Assembly: GCA_037349315.1 (NCBI GenBank)
Contig: JBAIAC010000042.1
Span: forward strand, 3,596,001 to 3,660,000
Direction of reading: 5' to 3'
Source: Chelydra serpentina
Lineage: Eukaryota; Chordata; Testudines; Chelydridae
DNA length: 64,000 bases
Part shown: positions 35,801 to 47,800 of the stretch, piece after piece
How the letters are laid out: every line of letters starts with the position of its first letter
How positions within the stretch are numbered: position 1 is the first letter of the stretch
Position numbers and translations under genes: made by a program
The notes under the pieces: generated by a model
What the model was told of the DNA's origin: nothing
What the model saw: the letters and a program-made list of their open reading frames with translations, nothing else
Database searches by the model: none

Positions 35801-38800
35801 AGGTTTGCCTCCTACCCGTGTAGCAAGAACAACCTCTTTCTTGGACACCCCAGTATCTGTTCCCAACAGGTCAGCTGGATGGACTCCCCCGTCCGGGAGG
35901 TCTGACCCCCAGCTTCCCCTTCTAACCTGATCCACAGGAGAGGGGTCTGGCATCTGAAATGCAGACTTTTCACCCTCCTCCTGGGCAAGATCCTCCTGCC
36001 AAAAGGTGGGCGGGCTCTCCGGCCCCCCCTCACCTTCCCTTCCTGGGCCCCCCTCTGGGCCAGACACTCCCGTGTCCCCCTGAAGAGAAGGTGACCCTGG
36101 TCCAGCTGTGGGCTCACAGCTGCAAGCTAATATAGACCCTTCAGTGGCCCGGAAAATTCCCCCCTTGCTATGAGGTAGAACATTCCCCTCCCCCGGGGAG
36201 ATGATTACAGGACAGGAACTGGCCACAGCTGCAGTCCCTGTGACTTCGCCCCCCCCTCTGGGGTTTTCAGCACCAGGTTCCTGCTTGCTGCCACCCAGCC
36301 CTGGGACAGATTCTGCCACAGCAAAGAAATCATTTCCCAGTAGAAACGGTGCAAAATTGTGTGACACTGTTGCCACAGTTAGCTTAGCCTGCAAGTTTTC
36401 CGTTTGCATGTGTACTTTTGCCAGAGGTGCAATGACTTTGTAGCCACCCACCAGCTCCAATTCTGCCACTTTACCCGGCAACCAATCCTTCTCTTGGATC
36501 AGGTCCCTCCTGACTATAGAAATTTCAGCACCTGTATCTCTCAACCCAGTGATTACCTTCCCATTCAGTCTAACCGCATGCACATGCTCACTGCTTGGTG
36601 GTGTAGAAGTCAACTTCACAAACCCTGTGTGGAAAGAGGCAGCAGCTTCATGGGCCGCTTGATGCCTGTTTTCACTCAGCAGAGGACACTTATCTCTCAG
36701 GTGCTCGGTGGACTTACATTGATAGCACCTCCTGGGCTCCTCTGATTGTACAGGGAATTTGGGACGAGTACTAGGAGAATGGGGAGGTGAGCGCCCAGCC
36801 TCCTTCTTCCCAGGGGTAACACGGTGACTCTGTTTTCCTTCGACCCTGTACCCCTCTGCCAGTGGTTTATGCTTAATTGCAGCTTGCGCCTGCTCATAAG
36901 AGTCTGCAAACCCAGCTAATTCACTAACGGCTTTTACCTGTTTGTCCCACAAGTACTGTTTTACATCATCACTGCACATATTCAGGAATTGTTCCTGAGC
37001 AACCAAATCACACATCCCTTCAAAGCTTGTAATGTCTTTTCCCCTCACCCACTTGTCTACCAGAACTGTCATTTCATTTGCATAAGCCAGGTAACTTAAC
37101 CCATCTCCCCTCTTAAGACTCCTGAATTTAACCCTGTAGGTTTCAGGTGTAACCTGAAACTGTTTCAAAACCAGTTCCTTAAATTTACCATAATTGGAGG
37201 CATCCCCAATGGGCATCTTATTGAATATGTCCAGAGCTCTGCCAGTCAATTTGGCTATCAAGGTGGTCATTTTTTGATCTTCAGGGATCGCATGGAGGGA
37301 GCACAGTCTCTCGAAGGTGATAAAATATTCGGCTATATCCTTGGATTCATCATACTGGGGGCATAGACGCTCCCATTTGGGGATTTTTGGGGAAGCGGAG
37401 CCGGACGCTGAAGGGTTGCGACTCCTCAACTCTGCAACAGCCAGTTCATGCTTCTGGGCCTCCATAGCTCTCTTGTGGGCCGCCTCCTCCCTGATTCTTT
37501 CTGCTTCCATAGCTCTCTTGTGGGCCAGCTCCTCTGCTTCCATAGCTCTCTTGTGGGCTTCTGTCTCTGCACTAATTTCCAGCGTACGTAATTCGATTCG
37601 TCTCCGATGTTCGTTTTCTTTCTCTGTTATTTCGAGTCTGGCAAGGTCCAGTTTTACCGTGGCCTCGCTTACAGACATCTTATTGCTGTCTGGTGCTGGG
37701 CCACGCCCCTCTGCAGTTCACTGAAACTGGACTGCACTCAGATCAGGAGCTCTTCAGTTAAGGGACTTTCCCAGCTTCCCTGATCTTCACTCTTACTTAT
37801 TTGATTTCCTTTTCTGTCCCTACTTCCCTTACCCGAAATAAGCAAACGGAAAATAACAAACCAGTAACCACTTTGTCTGTTTTCCAGCCACCACACTTAA
37901 AACTCACTTAAAATCACTACCAGTACGTCAAAGCAATCAGCTGTGCACAGATCCTGCTCGACTACGCCACTGTGACGGGTTGGGGCCACAGAGACCTGCT
38001 TGGTGCTGCCACCTGGTGTGCCAAGGCTGCTTCTGCCCCTGCTTCCAGGCCTTTTCCAGCTTGGGACTCCCGAATCCTGTCTGTTTTGAGCCAGATTCCA
38101 CTGATCTGCTGCAAACACAGACCCAGGTCCGAACCAAGTCCACTCACCACTGTAAGGCCCCTGGAAGCGCTCTTGCCTTTGACACCCAGCTGCTCAACTC
38201 CAAGGAGGTTCAAACCCTTAATAAATCCGTTTTACCCTGTATAAAGCTTATACAGGGTAAACTCATAAACAGTTCGCCTTCTATTTCACAGATAGAAAGT
38301 ATGCACACCTGTTCGCTCTCCCTTTGCACTAACTCGTACTCAAGGAAACTTAATAAGTAAAAATTGATTTTAATAAGTACAGAAAATAGCATTTAAGTGA
38401 GTTCAATCAGTGACAAACAGAACAAAGCAAGTTACTTAATAAAATAAAATAAAACGCGCACATCTATGTCTATTCAAAGTTAACACAGATAAAAGCCTCA
38501 CCAGATTCGGATATTTTCCTTTTTACAGGCTGTAGAATCAGCCTGGGCCCAGCTGAGTCCACCAGATTCTCACACCCCTTTGTCCTTTGTTCAGTTCCCC
38601 TCAGGAATGTCCCTGGGGGGGTGGAGAGCCTCTCCCTTTAGCCAGCTGAAGACAAAATGGAAGGGTCTTGCCAGGGCTTTTATAGCCTCTCTTCCTCTCC
38701 CTGTGTAGGATCCAGTTGCCCTGGAGTTTTGGGATCACATGGGCAAGTCACCTGCCCATGCGCCCTAACCAGTCTAACCAGTTGCATTCCAGACCTGGCC

Positions 38801-41800
38801 CCAATGTGGATTGGGGTCTGCAAAGTCTTTTGTCTGTCAAGTGCTCGCATTTAACAGGCATTCTTTGCTCCAAAGATGATCCCATGCATTTACAAAGGCT
38901 ATGTACAAAACCAGCAAATATAAAACCAATCTTCATAACTCCAACTACAACAATGATACATGCATACAAACAGGAGGAGTAAATTCAGTAGGTCATAACT
39001 TTCACAGAGATATGTTACATGGCACATGTAGCATAAAACATATTTTAGTTACATATATACATTTATAAGCATCTCCCCATAAAGTTTTATGGGGAACACC
39101 GTCACACAGGTATTGATGGGCATGTGCTGTTTAGGAAAGACAGAAATAAAGGCAAAGGTGGTGGAGTAGCATTGTATATCAATGATGAGGTAGACTGTAA
39201 AGAAATAAGAAGTGATGGAATAGATAAGACAGAGTCTGTCTGGGCAAAAACAATATTGGGGAAGAAAGCTACTAGAGCCTCCCCTGGGATAGTGCTTAGG
39301 GTGTGCTATAGACCACCGGGATCTGCTTTGGATATGGATAGAGACCTCTTTAATGTTTTTAATGAAGTAAATACTAATGGGAATTGTGTGATCATGAGAG
39401 ACTTTAACTTCCCAGATATAGACTGGAGGACAAGTGCTAGTAATAATAATAGGGCTCAGATTTTCCTGGATGCGATAGCTGATGGATTCCTTCACCAAGT
39501 AGTTGCTGAACCAACAAGAGGGGATGCCATTTTAGATTTGGTTTTGGTGAGTAGTGAAGACCTCATAGAAGAAATGGTTGTAGGGGACAACTTTGGTTCG
39601 AGCGATCATGAGCTAATTCAGTTTAAACTAAATGGAAGGATAAACAAAAATAGATCTGTGACTAGGATTTTTTATTTCAAAAGGGCTAACTTTAAAAAAT
39701 TAAGGAAATTAGTTAGGGAAGTGGATTGGACTGAAGAACTTGTGGATCTAAAGGCAAAGGAGGCCTGGAATTACTTCAAGTCAAAGTTGCAAAAACTATC
39801 AGAAGCCTGCATCCCAAGAAAGGGGGAAAAAATCATAGGCAGGAGTTGTAGACCAAGCTGGATGAGCAAGCATCTCAGAGAGGTGATTAAGAAAAAGCAG
39901 AAAGCCTACAAAAAGCTACCTTATTGAGGTCAAAACATGTAAGGATAAAGTGAGAAAGGCCAAAAGCCATGTAGAGTTTGACCTTGCAAAGGGAATTAAA
40001 ACTAATAATAAAAGGTTCTCTAGCCATATAAATAAGAAAACAAAGAAAGAAGAAGTGGGACCGTTAAACACTGAGGATGGAGTGGAGGTTAAGGATAACC
40101 TACGCATGGCCCAATATCTAAACAAATACTTTGCCTCAGTCTTTAATGAGGAGCTTAGGGATAATGGCAGGATGACAAATGGGAATGAGGATATGGAGGT
40201 AGCTATTACCACATCCGAGGTAGAAGTCAAACTCAAACAGCTTAATGGGAGTAAATCGGGGGGCCCAGATAATCTTCATCCAAGAATATTAAAGGAACTG
40301 GCACATGAAATTGCAAGCCCATTAGCAAGAATTTTTAATGAATCTGTAAACTCAGGGGTTGTACCGCATGACTGGAGAACTGCTAACATAGTTCCGATTT
40401 TTAAGAAAGGGAAAAAAGGTGATCTGGGTAACTACAGGCCTGTTAGTTTGACATCTGTAGTATGCAAGGTCTTGGAAAACATTTTTGAAGGAGAAAGTAG
40501 TTAAGGTCATTGAGGTCAATGGTAATTGGGACAAAATACAACATGGTTTTACAAAAGGTAGATCATGCGAAACCAACCTGATCTCCTTCGTTGAGAAGGT
40601 AACAGATTTTTTAGACAAAGGAAACGCAGTGGATGTAATTTACCTTGATTTCAGTAAGGCATTTGATACGGTTCCACATGGGGAATTATTAGTTAAATTG
40701 GAAAAGATGGGGATCAATATGAAAAGAGAAAAGTGGATAAGGAACTGGTTAAAGGGGAGACTACAACGGGTCATACTGAAAGGTGAACTGTCAGGATGGA
40801 GGGAGGTTACTAGTGGAATTCCTCAGGGATCGGTTTTGGGACCAATCTTATTTAATCTTTTTATTACTGACCTTGGCACAAAAAGTGGGAGTGTGCTAAT
40901 AAAGTTTGCGGATGACACAAAGCTGGGAGGTATTGCCAATACAGAGAAGGACTGGGATATCATACAGGAAGATCTGGATGACCTTGTAAACTGGAGTAAT
41001 AGTAATAGGATGAAATTTAATAGTGAAAAGTGCAAGGTCATGCATTTAGGGATTAATAACAAGAATTTGTGTTATAAGCTGGGGACGCATCAGTTGGAAG
41101 TAACAGAGGAGGAGAAGGACCTCGGAGTATTGTTTGATCACAGGATGACTATGAGCCGTCAATGTGACATGGCCGTAAAAAAAGCTAATGCACTCTTGGA
41201 ATGCATTAGGCGAGGTATTTCCAGTAGAGATAAGGAGGTGTTAGTACCGTTATACAGGTCTCTCCCGTCTTACGCGGGGGTTCCGTTTCGTGCTGAGCGC
41301 GTAAAGCGGAAACCGCGTGTAGTGAAACGCCATTCACTTGAATGGCGTTTCCGGTTCCGGTGCCGTTTTTTTTCTTTTTTCTTTCAGTTTTGCCGATCGC
41401 GCAAAGCTGAAATCGCGCATGTTAAATGCGTGTAAAACGCGAGAGACCTGTACAAGGCACTGGTGAGACCTCATCTGGAATACTGTGTGCAGTTCTGGTC
41501 TCCCATGTTTAAGAAGGATGAATTCAAACTGGAACAGGTACAGAGAAGGACTACTAGGATGATCCGAGGAATGGAAAACCTGTTTTATGAAAGGAGACTC
41601 AAAGTGCTTGGCTTGTTTAGCCTAACCAAAAGAAGGCTGAGGGGAGATACGAGTGCTCTCTATAAATATATCAGAGTGATAAATACCAGGGAGGAAGAGG
41701 AATTATTTAAGATCATTACCAATGTGGACACAAGAACAAATGGACATAATCTGGCTATCAGGAAGTTTTAGATTTGAAATTAGAGGAAGGTTTCTAACCA

Positions 41801-44800
41801 TCAGAGGAGCGAAGTTCTGGAACAGCCTTCCAAGGGGAGCAGTGGGGGCAAAAGACATATCTGGCTTCAAGACTAAGCTTGATAACTTTATGGAGGGGAT
41901 GGTATGATGGGATAGCCTAAATTTAGGCAATTAATTGATCTTTGACTATTAGCGGTAGATATGCCCAATGGCCTGTGATGGGATGTTAGATGGGGTGGGA
42001 TCTGAGTTACTACAGAGAATTCTTTCCTGGGAGTCTGGCTGGTGAGTCCTGCCCACATGCTCAGGGTTAAGCTGATCGCCATATTTGGTGTTGGGAAGGA
42101 ATTTTCCTCCAGGGCAGATTGGCAGAGGCCGTGGGGGTTTCTTCGCCTTCCTCTGCAGCATAGGGTGACTTCCCACAATCGGGACTTCCCACAAAAAACG
42201 GATCAACCAAACCTGTTGAGCAAAAAAAAAAAAAAAGCCTCTGCCTCTGGAAGAAGACTGAAAATCGGGACAAAAGGCGTTCCGAACAACCATCGGTCGG
42301 GACGCAGGACAAATGCTTTGAAATCGGGACGGTCCCGATTTTATCGGGACGTCTGGTCACCCTACTGCAGCATTGGGCACGGGTCACTTGCTGGAGGATT
42401 CTCTGCATCTTGAAGTCTTTAAACCATGATTTGAGGACTTCAGTAGCTCAGACCTAGGTTAGGGGTTTATTGCAGGAGTGGGTGGGTGAGATTCTGTGGC
42501 CTGCATTGCGCAGGAGGTCAGACTAGACAATCATAATGGTCCCTTCTGACCTTAAAGTCTATGAGTCTATCTGCTGGACTCCAGTGCTTATGATTCAGCA
42601 GACCTCCCTTCCATATGTGGGGGTCTGGCATGTTTCTAGTGACAGATGCTGGTTTCCAATTGTCCCTAGGGGTGCTCAACCCCACGCCCCACCCCCTCTC
42701 CAAACCTTCCCCCAATGCCATACCCCAGCCCAACTCTTCCCGCTACTACTCCACCCCCACCCTGACTCTTGCTCACCTCCTCTCATGAGCACACTCCCTC
42801 CCCGTTCCTCCCCCTCCCTCCCAAGGGCTCCTGCACACAATGGAACAGCTGATGGCAGCACGCAGGTGGTGCTGGAGGGAGGGGGAGGAGTTGATCGGCA
42901 GGGCAGCAGGGAGCCGCACTGAGGGGGGGAGCTGACTGCCCTGGAGCACCCACCTGCGTTTCTCATTCAGTCTCACCTGCAGGAATTCACTGGCTGGCTT
43001 CTGACACTTCCCCTCCAGCTCACTGATCAGCTCACTGAGACGGGAAATCTGCTCGGAGAGTTTCCTGACATTTTCATTCGGGAGCCTCACAATCTCCTCG
43101 TCCAGCTTCTCCAGCTGGGCCAGCAGGAGTCGCTCTTGTTCCTCCAGGAACTGCCGCAGTTGCTGAAATTCAGAGACAATCTTCTGCCTCTCGGTTTGTG
43201 TTTGTTTCTGTATGAAAATAGGGCAAGGGCTGGTCAGGGACATGGATGGAGCCCGGGACCCTTTCATGGAGAGCTGAGTGTGCAGGAGGGAGAATTTCTT
43301 TGAAAATCATAAGGTTTGTGACATTTGACTCAACCCTGTGGGCACTAGGCAGGGGATTCTCTCCCACCTTCCCCTTTGGCCCCCGTATCCCTCTGAAGGG
43401 ATGTTTCCATGTCTGTCATGGGCAGCAGCATATCCTGTTATTTATGGTCTCTGGAAATTCAGACCCAGAGCAGCAGGAGGCAGGACTCAGCACTACGCTG
43501 ACAGAGACACCAGGGGAGTTAAAAGAAACAAACATTTAAAAAATGCACAAAATGGCCAGACACAGCGGACAGCACTTCACGGGGACGTTCAGTTCACTCA
43601 GGGAGGATTTCTGGGAAAGCCAAAAGGGCTAGACATTAACTCATCCACTGAACTGGAAGCTTAGGGCTTGTCTACACACGAATCTAACCCAGCAATCCGT
43701 GATCATGGAGAAACACACACAAGCCCATGTTCACCAAGGCCACACGAGTCTGCCTCCAAACAGACCCCCACTGCCAGTCCCTGCCGGTTCATAACAACAG
43801 GCACCTACTAGAAACTCCTGGCTGTTCCCCTCTCCAGTTGCTTGCAATCCCAGCAGCTTTTCTCTCTCTTCCCTCAGAGTCTTCAAATGGGCCTGGATTC
43901 TTTCCTGAAGAAGCAGAAAGGATTTGGGAGGTTTCATCTGGATAGTTGAGAGGTGCTTGGAAGTGGGTGTTTTTCCACCCGAAACCCAAGATGACTGTGG
44001 TTCTAATCGCTGTGTGACATCAGGGCTACCAAGGAGATAAAATCTTACTAATGGAGACTGGGAGCGAGTTCTACTCTGACTTGTTACCAATTCCCGTTCA
44101 GCCTTTTTAGTAATTAGAGCGAGATCTCAATTATAACCAAGCTTTACTGGTATTTGTGAACTGATTAGTGGTACAGAGCATAACAGGACACTGGAGTCAC
44201 ATGTGGGTGAATCAATAGACCTGTTTTGTAGAAGATTTAATGAACCAAGTGATACAAATCCCAGAAGCCACCAGGGTTTCATAGATTCATAGATTCTAGG
44301 GCTGGAAGGGACCTCGAGAGGTCATCGAGTCCAGCCCCCTGCCCTCATGGCAGGACCAATTACTGTCTAGACCATCCCTGATAGACATTTATCTAACCTA
44401 CTCTTAAATATCTCCAGAGATGGAGATTCCACAACCGCCCTGGGCAGTTTATTCCAGTGTTTAACCACCCTAACAGTTAGGAACTTTTTCCTAATGTCCA
44501 ACCTAAACCTCCGTTGCTGCAGTTTAAGCCCATTGCTTCTTGTTCTATCCTCAGAGGCTAAGATGAACAAGTTTTCTCCCTCCTCCTTATGACACCCTTT
44601 TAGATACCTGAAGACCGCTATCATGTCCCCTCTCAGTCTTCTCTTTTCCAAACTAAACAAACCCAATTCCTTCAGCCTTCCTTCATAGGTTTCAATATGG
44701 GCTGGGAGTTCAGCCCTGAAGCCCTGGGGACTGCACTGGTTGGGCAGAGCTGGTCTAAGCACCAGGGCAAACCCCATGAGACGCAGGGAGGCCATTCGTC

Positions 44801-47800
44801 TGGTTTGAAGCTGCACAGTCCAGTTTTGTGGAGCCCTATCCCTGTCCGGTAGGGACCCAGCACTGCACGTGGCTTTGTCCAGTGCAAAAGGGAGAGGAGG
44901 AGACTGAGGATGCAGGAGGACACCCGTGAGGGTGGGGGCGGGGCTGGGGTGGCACGTTCATGCAGAATGATGCAGGTTGGTGGCACGCAGAAAAAAGCGG
45001 TGGGGGGCCTATGTCCTATGTTCTGGGGAAGCCTCGGTGACCTCCCTAATTAGACATGATGCAGATTTGTACAAAGAACAGTTGGGGTTTGCCCCAGTGC
45101 TGCCCTAAACCCTTTCTGTGGCAATGCCCCCTGGACAGATACCCCACAGTCTCATTCCCTGGAAAAGGTCCCGGAAGCAGTGGATTCTGGGAGATTTCAA
45201 AAGGCTGCCTGGTGGGAGTAATGGAACCACTCTGGCTGGTCCTTGCCCAAGTACACAACAGAACAGGTCAGATGGGCACCGGTCAGCTCCAGCCTGCGGT
45301 TAGTTTTGCTACAATCCAGTCTAATGACAATGGTACTTGGCATGGACCTGAGCTGTCTGGAGCCCTTTTGTGTGTGGACTGAAGGTGCTCGGGGTTCCAC
45401 ACAGTGTTTAGCCCAGTGATCTCCTCTAGTGCAGGCCGGCAGCATCTGAGTTTAACCCCTCATGGAGCAACACAGGAGTTCAGAATCCCAGTGGGAAACT
45501 TCCTCTCCATGCTGGGCCCTTTATCAAGGCGTCTCTCCCTACTAACAGACACACTTCATCCCTGGGGGGGGCTGATGCTAAGATGGCAGCATGGCAAAGT
45601 GGTTTGGGTCTTGGACTGGGTCTGGGGAGATCTGGGTTCTATGCTAAGCTCTGTCATTGACATGCTAGGTGACTGTGGGCAACTCGCTGCCCTGCTTTGT
45701 GTCTCAGTTTCCCTTCCCTTGTCTAGCTAGACCAGTGGTCACCTACCAGTCGATCCTGGAGACTCTCCCAGTTGATCGCGATCTCCGGCGGCGCAGCAAA
45801 GTTGCCCGCTGATGCTAAGGCAGGCACCCTGCCTGACCCAGCCTACGGCACTCCCAGAAGAAGCCAGCAAGCCCCCGCAGCCTGAGGTGAGAGCAGGGTT
45901 CTCTGCACGTGGCTCCTGCCTGCAAGAACCGCCCCCGCAGCTCCCATTGGCCAGGAATGGGAATTTGGCCAATGGGAGCTGCGGGAGTGGTGCCTGCAGA
46001 GAGGGGCAGCACAATTGGAGTTGCAGCTAGCAAGGGATGTGAAGGGTAACAAGAAGGGTTTCTACAGGAGTGTTAGTAACAAGAAGAATAATAGAATATC
46101 AGGGTTGGAAGGAACCTCAGGAGGTCATCTAGTCCAACCCCCTGCTCAAAGCAGGGCCAGGAAGAAGGACAGGGAAAGTGTGGGACCCTTACTGAATGGG
46201 CGAGACAACCTAGTGACAGATTATGTGGAAAAAGCTGAAGTACTCAATGCCTTTTTTGCCTTGGTCTTCACAGAGAAGGTCAGTTCCCAGACTGCTGCAG
46301 TGGGCAGCACAGTATGGGGAGGAGGTGAGCAGCCCTGGGTGGTGAAAGAACAGGTTAAGGACTATTTAGAAAAGCTGGACATGCACAAGTCCATGGGTCC
46401 AGAGCTAATGCATCCAAGGGTGCTGAGGGAGTTGCCTGATGTGATTGCAGAGCCATTGGCCATTATCTTTGAAAACACGTGGCAATCGGGGGAGGTCCCG
46501 GACTATTGGAAAAAGCAAATATAGTGCCCATATTTAAAAAAGGGAAAAAAGAGAACCTGGGGAACTACAGACAGCCTCACCTCAGTCCCCAAAACAATCA
46601 TGGAGCAGGTCCTCAAGGAATCCATTCTGAAGCATGTGGAGTAGAGGAAGGTGATCAGGAACAGTCATCATGAATTCACCAAGGGCAAGTCATGCCTGAC
46701 CAACCTGATTGCCTTCTATGATGAGACAACTGGCTCTGTGGATACGGGGAAAGCAGTGGATGAGATATATCTTGACTTTAGCAAAGCTTTTGATACGGTC
46801 TCCCACAGTATTCTTGCCAGCAAGTTAAAGAAGTATGAATTGGATGAAGGGACTATAAGATGGATGGAAAGCTGGCTAGATTGTCAGGCTCAGCGGGTAG
46901 TGATCAACGGCTAGATATCTAGTTGGCAGCCGGTATCAAGCAGCGTGCCCCGGGGTCGGTCCTGGGGCCGGTTTTTTTCAACATCTTTATTGATGATCTG
47001 GATGATGGGATTGATTGCACCCTCAGCAAGTTTGCAGATGACACAAAGCTGTGGGGAGAGGTAGATACGCTGGGGATAGGTTCCAGAGTGACCTAGACAA
47101 ATTGGAGGATTGGGCCAAAAGAAATCTGATGAGGTTCAAGAAGAACAAGTGCAAAGTCCTGCATTTAGGACAGAAGAATCCCATTCACCACCACAGGCTG
47201 AGGACCGACTGGCTAAGCAGCAATTCTGCAGAAAAGGACCTGGGGATTACAGTGGATGAGAAGCTGGATATGAGTCAGCAGTGTGCCTTTGTTGCCAAGA
47301 AGGCCAATGGCATATTGGGCTGCATTAGTAGGGGCATTGCCAGCAGATCGAGGAAAGTGATTATTCCCCTCTGTTCGGCACTGGTGAGGCCACACTGGAG
47401 TATTGCATCCAGTTTTGGTCCCCGATGTGGACAAATTGAAGAGAGTCCAGTAGGGGGCAATGAAAATGATTAGGGGGCTGGGGCACATGACTGATGAGGA
47501 GAGGCCAAGAGAACTGGGCATATTTAGTCTGCAGAAGAGAAGAGTGTGGGGTGGGATTTAATAGCAGTCTTCAACTACCTGAAGGGGGGTTCCAAAGAGG
47601 ATGAAGCTCGGCTGTTCTCAGTAGTGGCAGATGACAGAACAAGGAGCAATGGTCTCAAGTTGCAGTGGGGGAGGTCTAGGTTGGATATTATGAAACATTA
47701 TTTCACTAGGAGGGTGGTGAAGCACTGGAATGGGTTACCTAGGGAGGTGGTGGAATGTCCATCCTTAGAGTTTTTTAAGGCCCGGCTTGACAAAGCCCTG

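Larger units (their letters stand above)
33924..39106 (-). mobile_element. Young LTR retrotransposon (gag-protease type), complete with both LTRs
   Basis: Both LTRs are 1136 bp and run from TGTGACGG to CCGTCACA. The 5-bp target duplication CAGGT lies at 33919-33923 and 39107-39111. The primer-binding site and polypurine tract are in place for minus-strand orientation. The internal part is only 2911 bp and encodes one long gag-protease ORF, with no reverse transcriptase or integrase. It would therefore depend on another element. It interrupts CR1 ORF2 and so is younger than that CR1. Confidence 0.93.
32250..42571 (+). mobile_element. Full-length CR1 LINE with three nested insertions, in intron 3 of TRIM gene B
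   Basis: It runs from a 5' UTR through ORF1 (32379-33587) and ORF2 (starting near 33790) to the tail TTAAAGTCTATGAGTCTAT. The matching intron of gene A is uninterrupted (10500-10570). An LTR retrotransposon (33924-39106), a TA-target MITE (41255-41450) and a hAT-type MITE (42161-42364) have inserted in it. Without them the LINE is about 4.8 kb. It lies antisense to the TRIM gene. A few bases of the target appear lost and no duplication is visible. Confidence 0.88.

Noticed and set aside
34955..37678. 907-codon ORF as a host gene such as a SCAN-domain protein
   Set aside because: It lies between two LTRs with primer-binding site and polypurine tract, and carries the zinc knuckle and protease typical of a retroelement.
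33924..39106. Segmental duplication instead of LTR pair
   Set aside because: Equal-length TG...CA repeats, a 5-bp target duplication and internal priming sites fit an LTR element far better.
44367..44816. Minus-strand 149-codon ORF as a gene
   Set aside because: It is the C-terminal end of CR1 ORF2 in a truncated LINE copy.
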